NCBI GenBank assembly: GCA_005883295.1
Contig: VAWV01000130.1
Coordinates: 1 to 15,038 of the forward strand
Reading direction: 5' to 3'
Length of the DNA stretch: 15,038 nt
From: Actinomycetota bacterium
GTDB lineage: Bacteria; Actinomycetota; Thermoleophilia; Solirubrobacterales; Thermoleophilaceae
Shown here: positions 7,052 through 13,007 of the stretch, piece after piece
Layout of the letters: each line of letters starts with the position of its first letter
Numbering within the stretch: the first letter of the stretch is position 1
Translations under genes and position numbers: made by a program
Notes under the pieces: generated by a model
Told to the model about the DNA's origin: nothing
What the model saw: the letters and a program-made list of their open reading frames with translations, nothing else
Databases searched by the model: none

Positions 7052-7110
7052 AAGCGAGCCGGGTCGGTCGCCTGCTCGGCGAAGTTGAGGTGCTCGCGCC
7101 CGGCGTCGTT
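6952..7110 (-). pseudogene. Remnant of a berberine-bridge-type FAD oxidoreductase (C-terminal piece only)
   Basis: The minus strand encodes 52 residues ending at TAG (6952-6954) that match the end of BBE-domain FAD-linked oxidoreductases: AGREHLNFAEQ, then FYTPEASDRLRRVKAQYDPDD, written here as FYTPEASDRLRRVKAQ followed by YDPDDVFRANHEIPP. This YDPDD-F-x-N-x-x-IPP ending is characteristic of the family. The FAD-binding domain and most of the protein are missing: upstream on the minus strand (above about 7110) the frame reads as low-complexity antisense of the next gene. It overlaps the 3' end of the acyltransferase ORF by 100 bp, which suggests a rearrangement near 6950 brought the two together. 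It should be non-functional. Confidence 0.75.
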
Positions 7111-7179
7111 GTCCGAACGCTGCCGTCCGCCGCCGCGGCGACGATCCCGGCTGGGACTACCGAGATGGAGGAGGGGCAG

Positions 7180-7881
7180 ATGGCAGTTGCAGACGCGAAG
7201 GGAAGAAAGTTCGACGCCGCTACCGGGATCGGGTTCGCGGTCGTCGCCGTGGTGGGGCTGGCGCTTCCGGGAACGCCGCCGAAGGCGAGCGACTCCACCA
7301 CGAAGATCATCTCGTTCTTCGCAGATCACCGTGGCGACATCCTCGCCTCGAGCTTCGTGTTCGGGCTGGCGGCTGTCCTATTCCTGTGGTTTCTCGGCAG
7401 CCTGCGCAGCTACCTGCGCGCCGCCGAAGGCGGTGAGGGCCGCCTGTCGGCCGCCGCGTTCGGGGGCGGCGTGGCTGGCATCGGTCTGCTGCTGGCCGGG
7501 GTTGGCGTCCTGAACGGGATCGCCTTCGAGATTGCGAAGACCTCCGGGCTCGACCAGAACGTGGCGCGCAGCGTCTTCGACGCCGGCTCCGCGGTAGCCG
7601 CGATGGGGAGCTTCGGGTTCGTCGTGTTCTTCGGCGCGGCGTCGTGCTCGGCGGCGCGCAGCGGTGCGCTGCCCGCATGGGCGTACTGGTCGGGGTCTGC
7701 GGTCACCGTGGCCCAGGTCCTCGGCGGGCTGGCCCTGGTTGCCAAGACGGGGTTCTTCGCCACTGGAGGGGCGATGCCCACGTTCGTCGCCCCGGCCACT
7801 GCGCTGCTGTGGATCGTGGCCGTGAGCGTGGTCATCGTGTCCCGGGACGGGGTGCCGCCGGTCGCTCGCACCGAGCCCTAG
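7180..7881 (+). CDS. Hypothetical six-helix membrane protein
   Basis: This 233-residue protein has about six hydrophobic segments: residues about 14-30 (IGFAVVAVVGLALPG), 52-75 (SSFVFGLAAVLFLWFLGSL), 85-112 (GGGVAGIGLLLAGVGVL), 130-155, 165-185 and 198-218. It carries no catalytic motif that I recognise. Between helices 1 and 2, KASDSTTKIISFFADHRGD resembles a pattern I associate with actinobacterial hypothetical membrane proteins, but I cannot name the family. AGGAGG at 7169-7174 lies 5 nt before ATG 7180 and decides the start. ATG 7165 is in frame but overlaps the ribosome binding site. A much longer in-frame extension upstream is not supported, because it runs through tRNA-Cys and out of frame through the acyltransferase gene. 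Confidence 0.82.
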   Translation: MAVADAKGRKFDAATGIGFAVVAVVGLALPGTPPKASDSTTKIISFFADHRGDILASSFVFGLAAVLFLWFLGSLRSYLRAAEGGEGRLSAAAFGGGVAGIGLLLAGVGVLNGIAFEIAKTSGLDQNVARSVFDAGSAVAAMGSFGFVVFFGAASCSAARSGALPAWAYWSGSAVTVAQVLGGLALVAKTGFFATGGAMPTFVAPATALLWIVAVSVVIVSRDGVPPVARTEP

Positions 7882-7965
7882 GACGGTTGGCCAACTCCCC
7901 AACCTTGTCCAGCCCAGGACGTTCATGGGCTAGACGAACCCAAAAGGAAGGGCAGGTCAGGTCAA

Positions 7966-8367
7966 ATGAGAAGGACGATCCTCGTCGTTGCCGCCATGGC
8001 GGCGATGGCGATCCCGGCGATCTCCATCGCCGATCAGCCTTCGCAACAGAACGAGAAGAACGCTGCGAAGTTCTGTAAGGCGCTGCGTGACGCGGCCGGC
8101 AAGGACAACTTCCGGTCCATGTTCGGCGGGGGCAAGAACGCCTTCGGCACGTGCGTCTCGAAGAACGCCAAGAAGGACCAGCAGCAGGACAAGACTGCTC
8201 ACGCCAACGCTGCGAAGCAGTGCAAGGCCGAGCAGGCTCAGGATCCGGCCGCGTTCAAGCAGAAGTACGGCACCAACAAGAACAAGAGCAACGCCTTCGG
8301 CAAGTGCGTGTCGCAGAAGTCGAAGCAGAAGGATCAGCAGGACCAGAACGGAGGGTCGAGCACCTAG
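7966..8367 (+). CDS. Small secreted protein with two cysteine-containing repeats
   Basis: This 133-residue protein has a signal peptide at 1-22 (RR, then ILVVAAMAAMAIPAISIA), with likely cleavage after A22. The mature part is hydrophilic and rich in Lys, Gln, Asn and Asp. It holds two related units: residues about 32-75 (NAAKFCKAL ... KNAFGTCVSKN) and about 81-125 (NAAKQCKAE ... SNAFGKCVSQK). Each has two cysteines (37 and 63; 86 and 114), which could form one disulfide per unit outside the cell. I recall similar small proteins in soil actinobacteria but know no function. GGAAGG (about 7946-7951) lies upstream, at a long distance from the ATG. A strong terminator at 8421 ends the transcript. 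Confidence 0.85.
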   Translation: MRRTILVVAAMAAMAIPAISIADQPSQQNEKNAAKFCKALRDAAGKDNFRSMFGGGKNAFGTCVSKNAKKDQQQDKTAHANAAKQCKAEQAQDPAAFKQKYGTNKNKSNAFGKCVSQKSKQKDQQDQNGGSST

Positions 8368-8420
8368 CCCCCCGGCGATGCGGCGGGCTCGATCCCCCGC
8401 GAGCCCACGCATACGGAGAG

Positions 8421-8449
8421 GAGAAGGGGCCCAGGATGGGCCCCTTCTT
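8421..8449 (+). terminator. Intrinsic terminator
   Basis: GAAGGGGCCC (8423-8432) pairs perfectly with GGGCCCCTTC (8438-8447) around loop AGGAT, and one more A-T pair extends the stem. A T-rich but interrupted tail (TTCGTTC) follows. It ends the secreted-protein transcript and insulates the epimerase gene. Confidence 0.8.
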
Positions 8450-8464
8450 CGTTCTCGGGGGGAA

Positions 8465-8470
8465 TAGGAT
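8465..8470 (+). promoter_or_regulatory. -10-like hexamer for the epimerase gene
   Basis: TAGGAT lies between the terminator and the epimerase ribosome binding site (GAGGGGAG at 8488-8495). It would give a short leader of about 25 nt. No clear -35 is visible. Confidence 0.35.
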
Positions 8471-8500
8471 CCGCCCCGGAACTCGTCGAGGGGAGATCGC

Positions 8501-9493
8501 ATGCGCTACGTCGTGACCGGAGGCTCGGGCTACATCGGCAGCCGGCTCGTTGCGAGGCTCGCCGAGCGCCAGGAGACGGAACGGGTGGTCGTCGCCGACA
8601 TCCGGCCGCCAACCGCGACGCGCCCGAAGGTCGCGTTCGAGCGCCTCGACGTGCGCGACGGCGCGGCCGTCCGGGCGCTGCTCGAGCACGAGCGGCCCGA
8701 TGTGCTTCTGCACCTCGCCTTCGTGCTGAACCCGATGCACGACCAGAACGCCATGTATGAGATCGACGTGGGCGGCACCCACAACGTGCTCCGCGCGGCG
8801 TCGGAGGCCGGCACCGCACAGGTGATGGTCACCTCGTCCGCCACGGCCTACGGCGCGTTCCCGGACAATCCGATCCCGATCACCGAGGACTGGCCGGTGC
8901 GCGGCGTTCCCGACTTCGAGTACGCGCGCGACAAGACCGAGACCGACCGGCTGTGCCAGCTCTGGGCGGCCGAGCACCCCGACCGTGTGATGACGATCGT
9001 CCGGCCGTGCATCGTCTTCGGGCCCGGCGTGGACAACTACATCGTCCGAACCTGGACCAAGCAGCCGTTCTTCCCCGAGCTCGCGTCGGGGCAACAGGTG
9101 CAGTACGTCCACGAGGACGACGTGGTCGAGGCGCTCGACCTGCTCCTCGCGGGGCGGCACGGCGGAGCGTTCAACCTCGCGGGGGACGGGACCATGACCT
9201 GGGGCGAATGCGCGGACCTGATCGGCATGCCGCGGCGGCGGGCGCCGCTCGGGCTGTTCCGCCGGTTCGGTGCGCTGATGTGGAAGCTGCACATGGCCGA
9301 GACGCCGCCGGGCAACCTCCACTTCATCGTGCACCCCTGGATCGTGTCGGCCGACAAGCTGAAGGAGACCACGGGCTGGTCCCCTCGCTACTCGAGCCGC
9401 GAGACGTTCGAGATCGCGATGCGGGCGCACGGGAAGCTCGCGCCGGGACCCTCGGCCGAGCTCCCCGAGTTCGCCGCTCCCGTAGGCGTCTGA
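8501..9493 (+). CDS. NAD-dependent epimerase/dehydratase (extended SDR family)
   Basis: This 330-residue cytoplasmic enzyme is of the extended short-chain dehydrogenase type, acting on nucleotide sugars or related substrates. The Rossmann NAD-binding motif TGGSGYIG is at 6-13, and DI at 33-34 ends strand 2 with an acidic residue, which favours NAD(H). Asp50 (LDVRD) and the HLAF motif follow. The catalytic set is visible: Ser112/113 (VTSSATAYG), Tyr141 and Lys145 (YARDK). ADKLKETTGWSP near 284-295 is a typical C-terminal element. The substrate cannot be assigned, as no sugar-nucleotide pathway genes are adjacent. GAGGGGAG at 8488-8495 lies 5 nt before ATG 8501. It stands alone between a terminator and a tRNA gene. 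Confidence 0.92.
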   Translation: MRYVVTGGSGYIGSRLVARLAERQETERVVVADIRPPTATRPKVAFERLDVRDGAAVRALLEHERPDVLLHLAFVLNPMHDQNAMYEIDVGGTHNVLRAASEAGTAQVMVTSSATAYGAFPDNPIPITEDWPVRGVPDFEYARDKTETDRLCQLWAAEHPDRVMTIVRPCIVFGPGVDNYIVRTWTKQPFFPELASGQQVQYVHEDDVVEALDLLLAGRHGGAFNLAGDGTMTWGECADLIGMPRRRAPLGLFRRFGALMWKLHMAETPPGNLHFIVHPWIVSADKLKETTGWSPRYSSRETFEIAMRAHGKLAPGPSAELPEFAAPVGV

Positions 9494-9510
9494 GCCGGCT
9501 TCTCCGCTGC

Positions 9511-9516
9511 TAACCT
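9511..9516 (+). promoter_or_regulatory. -10-like element for tRNA-Val
   Basis: TAACCT lies 13 nt before the tRNA 5' end, in the right place for a tRNA promoter. No convincing -35 is visible. Confidence 0.4.
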
Positions 9517-9529
9517 CGGCCGCCGCCCG

Positions 9530-9603
9530 GGGCCGTTAGCTCAGTTGGCTAGAGCGCCGGCTCGACAAGCCGGAGGTCGCTGGTTCGAGCCCAGCACGGC
9601 CCA
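9530..9603 (+). tRNA. tRNA-Val (anticodon GAC) with C at position 33
   Basis: The acceptor GGGCCGT pairs fully with ACGGCCC, and T8-A9 are in place. The D-stem GCTC/GAGC, the T-arm GCTGG-TTCGAGC-CCAGC and the 5-bp anticodon stem CCGGC/GCCGG are all perfect. The 7-nt loop is TCGACAA, giving anticodon GAC (Val codons GUC/GUU). Position 33, almost always U, is C (base 9563). The stem boundaries leave no alternative alignment. The discriminator is A and CCA is not encoded. The epimerase gene ends 36 bp upstream. Confidence 0.93.
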
Positions 9604-9710
9604 CCTCGCGCATTCACCCGCACGGGTTTCCGCCAGCTTCGGGGACCGCAGTGGGCACCGTCGCAGCGCAAGGGCAGTCGCGCGGCTCTATCCGTGGCAC
9701 GTTCGTGCCG

Positions 9711-9896
9711 ATGAATCGTGCGATGGCCTCCTCAGCCGCATCGCCTCCGGTATCCGACGGTCCCGATCAAGTGCCGTCCACTCGGCGCGAGCGGGCAGGC
9801 ATTGCGGCTTTCGTGGTGGTCGCCGTGGTCGCCACCGCGGTGTGGCTGGTCCTGCTCGCCTGGCTGATCGCGCTGGCCATCAGGCACCTCGTCTAG
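9711..9896 (+). CDS. Small single-helix membrane protein
   Basis: This is a 61-residue protein with a polar N-terminal half (MNRAMASSAASPPVSDGPD, then PSTRRERAG) and one strong transmembrane helix at about 33-56 (IAAFVVVAVVATAVWLVLLA). It ends in a short basic tail. Codons in the helix strongly favour G/C at the third position, which supports coding. The start is uncertain. ATG 9711 and ATG 9723 are both in frame, and GTG 9651 would give 81 residues. None has a good ribosome binding site. A perfect hairpin, GGCAC-GTTC-GTGCC (9696-9709), sits directly before ATG 9711. The function is unknown. Confidence 0.5.
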   Translation: MNRAMASSAASPPVSDGPDQVPSTRRERAGIAAFVVVAVVATAVWLVLLAWLIALAIRHLV

Positions 9897-9931
9897 TCGC
9901 CCCGACCCGGCCCGCTGACCGCCTGCTCGGT

Positions 9932-9937
9932 TACCTT
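9932..9937 (+). promoter_or_regulatory. -10-like hexamer, probable leaderless promoter
   Basis: TACCTT lies 8 nt before ATG 9946, which has no ribosome binding site. This is the spacing expected for leaderless transcription, and it favours 9946 over ATG 9967 as the start. Confidence 0.4.
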
Positions 9938-9945
9938 TCCGGGCG

Positions 9946-10212
9946 ATGACCAGCGGATATCCGCGCATGGTGGCGCTCGGCTACGGGAAATTAGTACGCG
10001 CGGATCGGATCTTTGCGGTGGTGCCCCTCGAGCCCGGGGAGCGCGGCGACGGCCGGCGCACGTACGTGCACGTCGAGGGTGTGGCGGAGCCGCTGGTGGC
10101 ATCACGCTCCGAGCGCGCCATCCTCACGGATGTCGACGCCGCCCTCACGGACGCCGCCGGCATCCCGCGCGCCGGTCGTCGTGGGGTCCGCGAAGGTGAG
10201 GTCCCGCCATAG
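9946..10212 (+). CDS. RemA/DUF370-like small regulatory protein (divergent)
   Basis: This 88-residue protein resembles the RemA (DUF370) family, whose Bacillus member is a DNA-binding regulator of matrix genes. The pattern LGYGKLVRADRIFAVVP at about 11-27 matches the family's IGFGNIVSANRxIAIV. GRRTYVHVEG and then RAILTDVDAAL match the later GRRTR and the closing VILS strand in order. The middle part is diverged and the C-terminus (GIPRAGRRGVREGE) is extra, so this is a weak family call. ATG 9946 fits the leaderless promoter, and ATG 9967 would start nearer to the family's usual N-terminus. The phosphoesterase gene begins 18 bp downstream. Confidence 0.55.
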   Translation: MTSGYPRMVALGYGKLVRADRIFAVVPLEPGERGDGRRTYVHVEGVAEPLVASRSERAILTDVDAALTDAAGIPRAGRRGVREGEVPP

Positions 10213-10230
10213 CCGGAACGCGCGGCTGCC

Positions 10231-10917
10231 GTGCTGGCGCTGCTCTACGACATCCACGGCAACCTGCCCGCGCTGGAGGCGGTGATCGGCGACGCGGAGC
10301 AGTCCGGCGCCCAGCGCTACCTGCTCGGCGGCGACTACGCGCTCTTCGGCCCCTGGCCCGAGGAGACCGTGCAGCGGCTGCGTGCGCTCGACGCCGTCTG
10401 GATCCGCGGCAACGGCGAGCGCTGGTCGGCCCGACCGGCCGACGCTCCCGACGACGAGGTCGTGCAGGCCGCCATCGGTGCGTGCCGGGAGATGTTGGGC
10501 GAGGAGACGGTCGAGGAGCTCGCCGCCCTTCCGGAGGCGTACGTCGACGGGCACGCGAGGTACTGCCACGGGTCGCCGGTCTCCGACGTACGCAGCTTCT
10601 TCCCGGAGCCCGCCGACGACGAGCCCGACCTCCTGGGCGACGCGATCGAGCCGCGGCTCGTCTTCGGGCACACCCATCTCCAGTTCCGACGGGAGTCCGT
10701 GCTCGGTGGGCTCGAGCTGGTCAATCCGGGCAGCGTCGGGATGCCGTTCGACGGCGACAATCGCGCCGGCTACGCCCTGGTTGCCGACGGGGGCGAGCTC
10801 GAGCTGCGGCGGGTCGCCTACGACCACGAAGAAAGCAGCGAGGCCGCCCGCGAGCGCCTGCCTGGCTTCGGCGAGACGATCGCGCGCCGCATCTCGCAGG
10901 CCGCCTTCGTCACCTGA
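10231..10917 (+). CDS. Metallophosphoesterase (calcineurin-like, YfcE/MJ0936-type fold)
   Basis: This 228-residue protein carries the full two-metal phosphoesterase signature: Asp7 and His9 (YDIHGN), Asp35 (LGGDY), Asn61 (RGNGE), His113 (CHGSP), and His147 and His149 (VFGHTHL). NPGSVGMPFDG near 165-175 is typical of the small bacterial YfcE/MJ0936 group, which cleaves phosphodiesters. RGNGE replaces the commoner GNHD, as seen in some members. The natural substrate cannot be read from the sequence. GTG 10231 is the start that gives the expected LLYDIHGN beginning. No ribosome binding site is clear. It follows the RemA-like gene by 18 bp and may be co-transcribed with it. Confidence 0.9.
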   Translation: MLALLYDIHGNLPALEAVIGDAEQSGAQRYLLGGDYALFGPWPEETVQRLRALDAVWIRGNGERWSARPADAPDDEVVQAAIGACREMLGEETVEELAALPEAYVDGHARYCHGSPVSDVRSFFPEPADDEPDLLGDAIEPRLVFGHTHLQFRRESVLGGLELVNPGSVGMPFDGDNRAGYALVADGGELELRRVAYDHEESSEAARERLPGFGETIARRISQAAFVT

Positions 10918-10951
10918 CCGCGGGCGCCGCACCGAGCGCCGAGCCCGCGGA

Positions 10952-10957
10952 TACACT
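10952..10957 (+). promoter_or_regulatory. -10-like element before the phosphate operon
   Basis: TACACT in the 111-bp gap upstream of the DUF47 gene is the best -10 match there. It would give a leader of about 65 nt, ending in the AGGAGG ribosome binding site at 11014-11019. I see no -35 consensus and no recognisable PHO-box. Confidence 0.35.
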
Positions 10958-11028
10958 GCCGCCTGCCGTCGGGGCAGCCGCCCGCTCGGGTGGCGTCCAA
11001 CCGAAGCCGTCCAAGGAGGAGCCGCCTC

Positions 11029-11658
11029 ATGGCGCGCCTTTCGCAAGTGCTGGTCCCGAAGGACCGCCTCTACTTCGACCTGTTCGAAGAGGCGGCGGGA
11101 AACATCGTCCGCGCCGCCGACCTGCTCGATCGGCTGCTGCGGTCGTACCCCGACCGCCGTGAGGAGCTGACCCGCGACATCCTGATCTGCGAGCAGGAGG
11201 GCGACCGGATCACGCACGACATCATCCGCCGCCTCAACGAGACGTTCGTCACCCCGATCGACCGCGAGGACATCTACTCGCTCGCGTCGGCGCTCGACGA
11301 CATCGTCGACTACACGGAGGAGGCCGCCGACTACCTCGGCCTCTACAAGATCGAGGCGCCGATGGAGCAGGGGCAGCGGCTGGCGCACGTCCTGCTGCAG
11401 GCGACGCGTGCGGTGGCCGCGGCCATGCCACGGCTGCGCAGCTTCGGCGATCTCTCGCACTACACGGTCGAGATCAACCGGCTCGAGAACGACGGCGACC
11501 GCATCACGCGGGAGGCGATGGCGTCGCTGTTCGACAACGGGATCGACCCGATGGTCGTGATCCGCTGGAAGGACATCTACGAGCGCCTCGAGAACGCGAT
11601 CGACGCGACCGAGCGCGTGGCGAACATCCTCGAGGGCATCGTCATCAAGAACGCGTGA
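11029..11658 (+). CDS. DUF47 family PhoU-like accessory protein of the PiT transporter
   Basis: This 209-residue all-helical cytoplasmic protein belongs to the DUF47/PhoU-like family, usually encoded just before PiT phosphate transporters and thought to modulate them. The family's two similar halves are visible: CEQEGDRITHDIIRRLNETF at about 54-73 with PIDREDI, and NRLENDGDRITREAM at about 150-164 with KDIYERLENAIDATERVANI at 181-200. These E/D-rich repeats bind metals in PhoU relatives. AGGAGG at 11014-11019 lies 9 nt before ATG 11029 and fixes this start over an in-frame ATG at 10990. The pit gene begins 31 bp downstream, which supports one operon. Confidence 0.93.
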   Translation: MARLSQVLVPKDRLYFDLFEEAAGNIVRAADLLDRLLRSYPDRREELTRDILICEQEGDRITHDIIRRLNETFVTPIDREDIYSLASALDDIVDYTEEAADYLGLYKIEAPMEQGQRLAHVLLQATRAVAAAMPRLRSFGDLSHYTVEINRLENDGDRITREAMASLFDNGIDPMVVIRWKDIYERLENAIDATERVANILEGIVIKNA

Positions 11659-11689
11659 GCCGGACGGCGGGGGCTCGAGTGGGAGCGCA

Positions 11690-12805
11690 ATGCACAGCGA
11701 CGTGATCTTCGTCCTGGTCGTGGGGACGGCGCTGGCATTCGACTTCACCAACGGGTTTCACGACACGGCTAACGTCGTCGCCACGTCGATCTCCACGCGC
11801 GCTCTGCCGCCCCGGGTGGCGATCGGCCTCGCCTCGCTGCTGAACTTCGCCGGCGCGTTCATCTCGCTGAAGGTGGCGGCGACCGTGGGCAAGGGGATCG
11901 TCGACGCGGGCTCGGTCACGGGCCACCCGACGATCGTGTTCGCCGGCCTGGTGGGGGCAATCGCATGGAACGTGATCACGTGGTACTACGGGCTCCCCTC
12001 GAGCTCCTCGCACGTGCTGTTCGGCGGGGTGGTTGGAGCCACGCTCGCGGCGGTCGGAAGCGGCGCGGTGATGAGCCACGGGCTGCTCGGCAAGGTCGTC
12101 GTGCCCGGACTGGTTGCGCCCCTGCTGGCCTTCGTTGTCGCGGCGATCGCGATCATCGCCGCGTACCGGATCGTCGGTCGGCTGCGGCCCGGTCCGGTGG
12201 GGAGCGGCTTCCGCGCCGGGCAGGTGGTCTCCGGCGGCATGCTCGCGCTCGCCCATGGGACGAACGACGCCCAGAAGACGATGGGCGTGATCGGCCTCGC
12301 GCTCGTCGCTCACGGCGACATCTCGGCGAGTCATTTCCAGATCCCGGAATGGGTCGTCATCTCCGCGGCTACGGCGATCGCGCTCGGGACCTACGCCGGC
12401 GGGTGGCGAATCATTCGGACGATGGGCAGCCGCATCATCAAGATGGACAGCGCCCAGGGGTTCGCGGCACAGGGCAGCGGCGCCGCGGTGATCCTGGCCG
12501 CCTCGCACGTCGGGTTCCCGCTTTCCACCACTCACGTGATCTCCGGCGGCGTGATGGGGGCCGGGGCGGCCAAGCGGTTGTCCGCGGTCCGGTGGGGCGT
12601 GGCGGGCAACATCGTGCTCGCCTGGCTCCTCACGATCCCCGCGGCCGGCGGGTTCGGAGCGATCGTCTACGGCATAACCCGCGCGTTCGGGGTGAACAGC
12701 GAGGCGGGACCGGTGATCGTCTCGGCGGCGATCCTCCTCGGCACGGCGCTCGTGTTCGCCCGGCGGGTGCGCCGCGGTTCGCCGCTCACGGCGGCTGAGA
12801 CATGA
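11690..12805 (+). CDS. pit: Inorganic phosphate transporter, PiT family
   Basis: This 371-residue inner-membrane symporter takes up phosphate, usually as a metal-phosphate complex with protons. Both duplicated signature regions are clear: GFHDTANVVATSISTRAL at about 22-39 with GLPSSSSHVLFGG at 101-113, and AHGTNDAQKTMGVIG at 188-202 with GFPLSTTHVISGGVMGAG at 275-292. About ten hydrophobic helices are present. The protein lacks the long central loop of E. coli PitA and is close to the length of compact PiT proteins. GGGAG at 11681-11685 precedes ATG 11690. It pairs with the DUF47 gene upstream. Its stop overlaps an ATG (ATGA at 12802-12805) that may start a small membrane protein. Confidence 0.95.
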   Translation: MHSDVIFVLVVGTALAFDFTNGFHDTANVVATSISTRALPPRVAIGLASLLNFAGAFISLKVAATVGKGIVDAGSVTGHPTIVFAGLVGAIAWNVITWYYGLPSSSSHVLFGGVVGATLAAVGSGAVMSHGLLGKVVVPGLVAPLLAFVVAAIAIIAAYRIVGRLRPGPVGSGFRAGQVVSGGMLALAHGTNDAQKTMGVIGLALVAHGDISASHFQIPEWVVISAATAIALGTYAGGWRIIRTMGSRIIKMDSAQGFAAQGSGAAVILAASHVGFPLSTTHVISGGVMGAGAAKRLSAVRWGVAGNIVLAWLLTIPAAGGFGAIVYGITRAFGVNSEAGPVIVSAAILLGTALVFARRVRRGSPLTAAET

Positions 12806-12826
12806 GCGTCGCCGGCAACCCTGGGC

Positions 12827-12997
12827 GTGACGATCGCGTTCTCGTTCACGGTCGCGGGTCTCACGCGCTTCGCCGAGGCGCGCCGGAATGGGCACGGTGT
12901 GGCCGCGGGCGGCTGGGCGATCCTCGCCTTGATCGGGCTGGCGGTCGTTGCCGCCGCGATCGTGCTCGGGATCGTGGTCATGACCACGAAGACCTGA
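12827..12997 (+). CDS. Small membrane protein after pit (possible frameshift near its start)
   Basis: From GTG 12827 this frame encodes 56 residues with a strong transmembrane helix at about 29-52 (WAILALIGLAVVAAAIVLGI) and a more weakly hydrophobic N-terminus (MTIAFSFTVAGLTRF). Codon bias is that of a coding frame. The GTG has no ribosome binding site. The better-placed start is ATG 12802, which overlaps the pit stop, but that frame gives an Arg-rich, non-protein-like product. Removing one C from the CCC at 12819-12821 would join them into a 64-residue protein starting MSVAGNLGVTIAFSF. So either GTG is the true start or there is a one-base frameshift (mutation or sequencing error). The function is unknown, and position suggests a link to phosphate transport. 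Confidence 0.6.
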   Translation: MTIAFSFTVAGLTRFAEARRNGHGVAAGGWAILALIGLAVVAAAIVLGIVVMTTKT

Positions 12998-13007
12998 GCG
13001 CAATCCG

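Noticed and set aside
5644..7881. A 745-codon open frame on the plus strand ending with the six-helix membrane protein
   Set aside because: Its first two-thirds run through tRNA-Cys and out of frame across the acyltransferase gene, and are Arg/Pro/Ala-rich. Only the part from ATG 7180, with its own ribosome binding site, is supported.
7903..7935. AGCCCA ... TGGGCT inverted repeat after the six-helix membrane protein as a terminator
   Set aside because: The stem is only 6 bp with a 9-nt loop and no T-run follows, so termination cannot be supported.
8255..9430. A 391-codon open frame on the minus strand opposite the epimerase
   Set aside because: It is Arg/His/Val-rich and crosses the terminator at 8421. 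The epimerase on the plus strand has all catalytic residues.
10102..11751. A 549-codon open frame on the minus strand across the phosphoesterase and DUF47 genes
   Set aside because: It shows no protein-like pattern, and both plus-strand genes beneath it have intact family motifs.
11645..13003. A 452-codon open frame on the minus strand across the pit gene
   Set aside because: It is very rich in Arg, Asp, Gly and His, a typical antisense artefact of a GC-rich membrane-protein gene.
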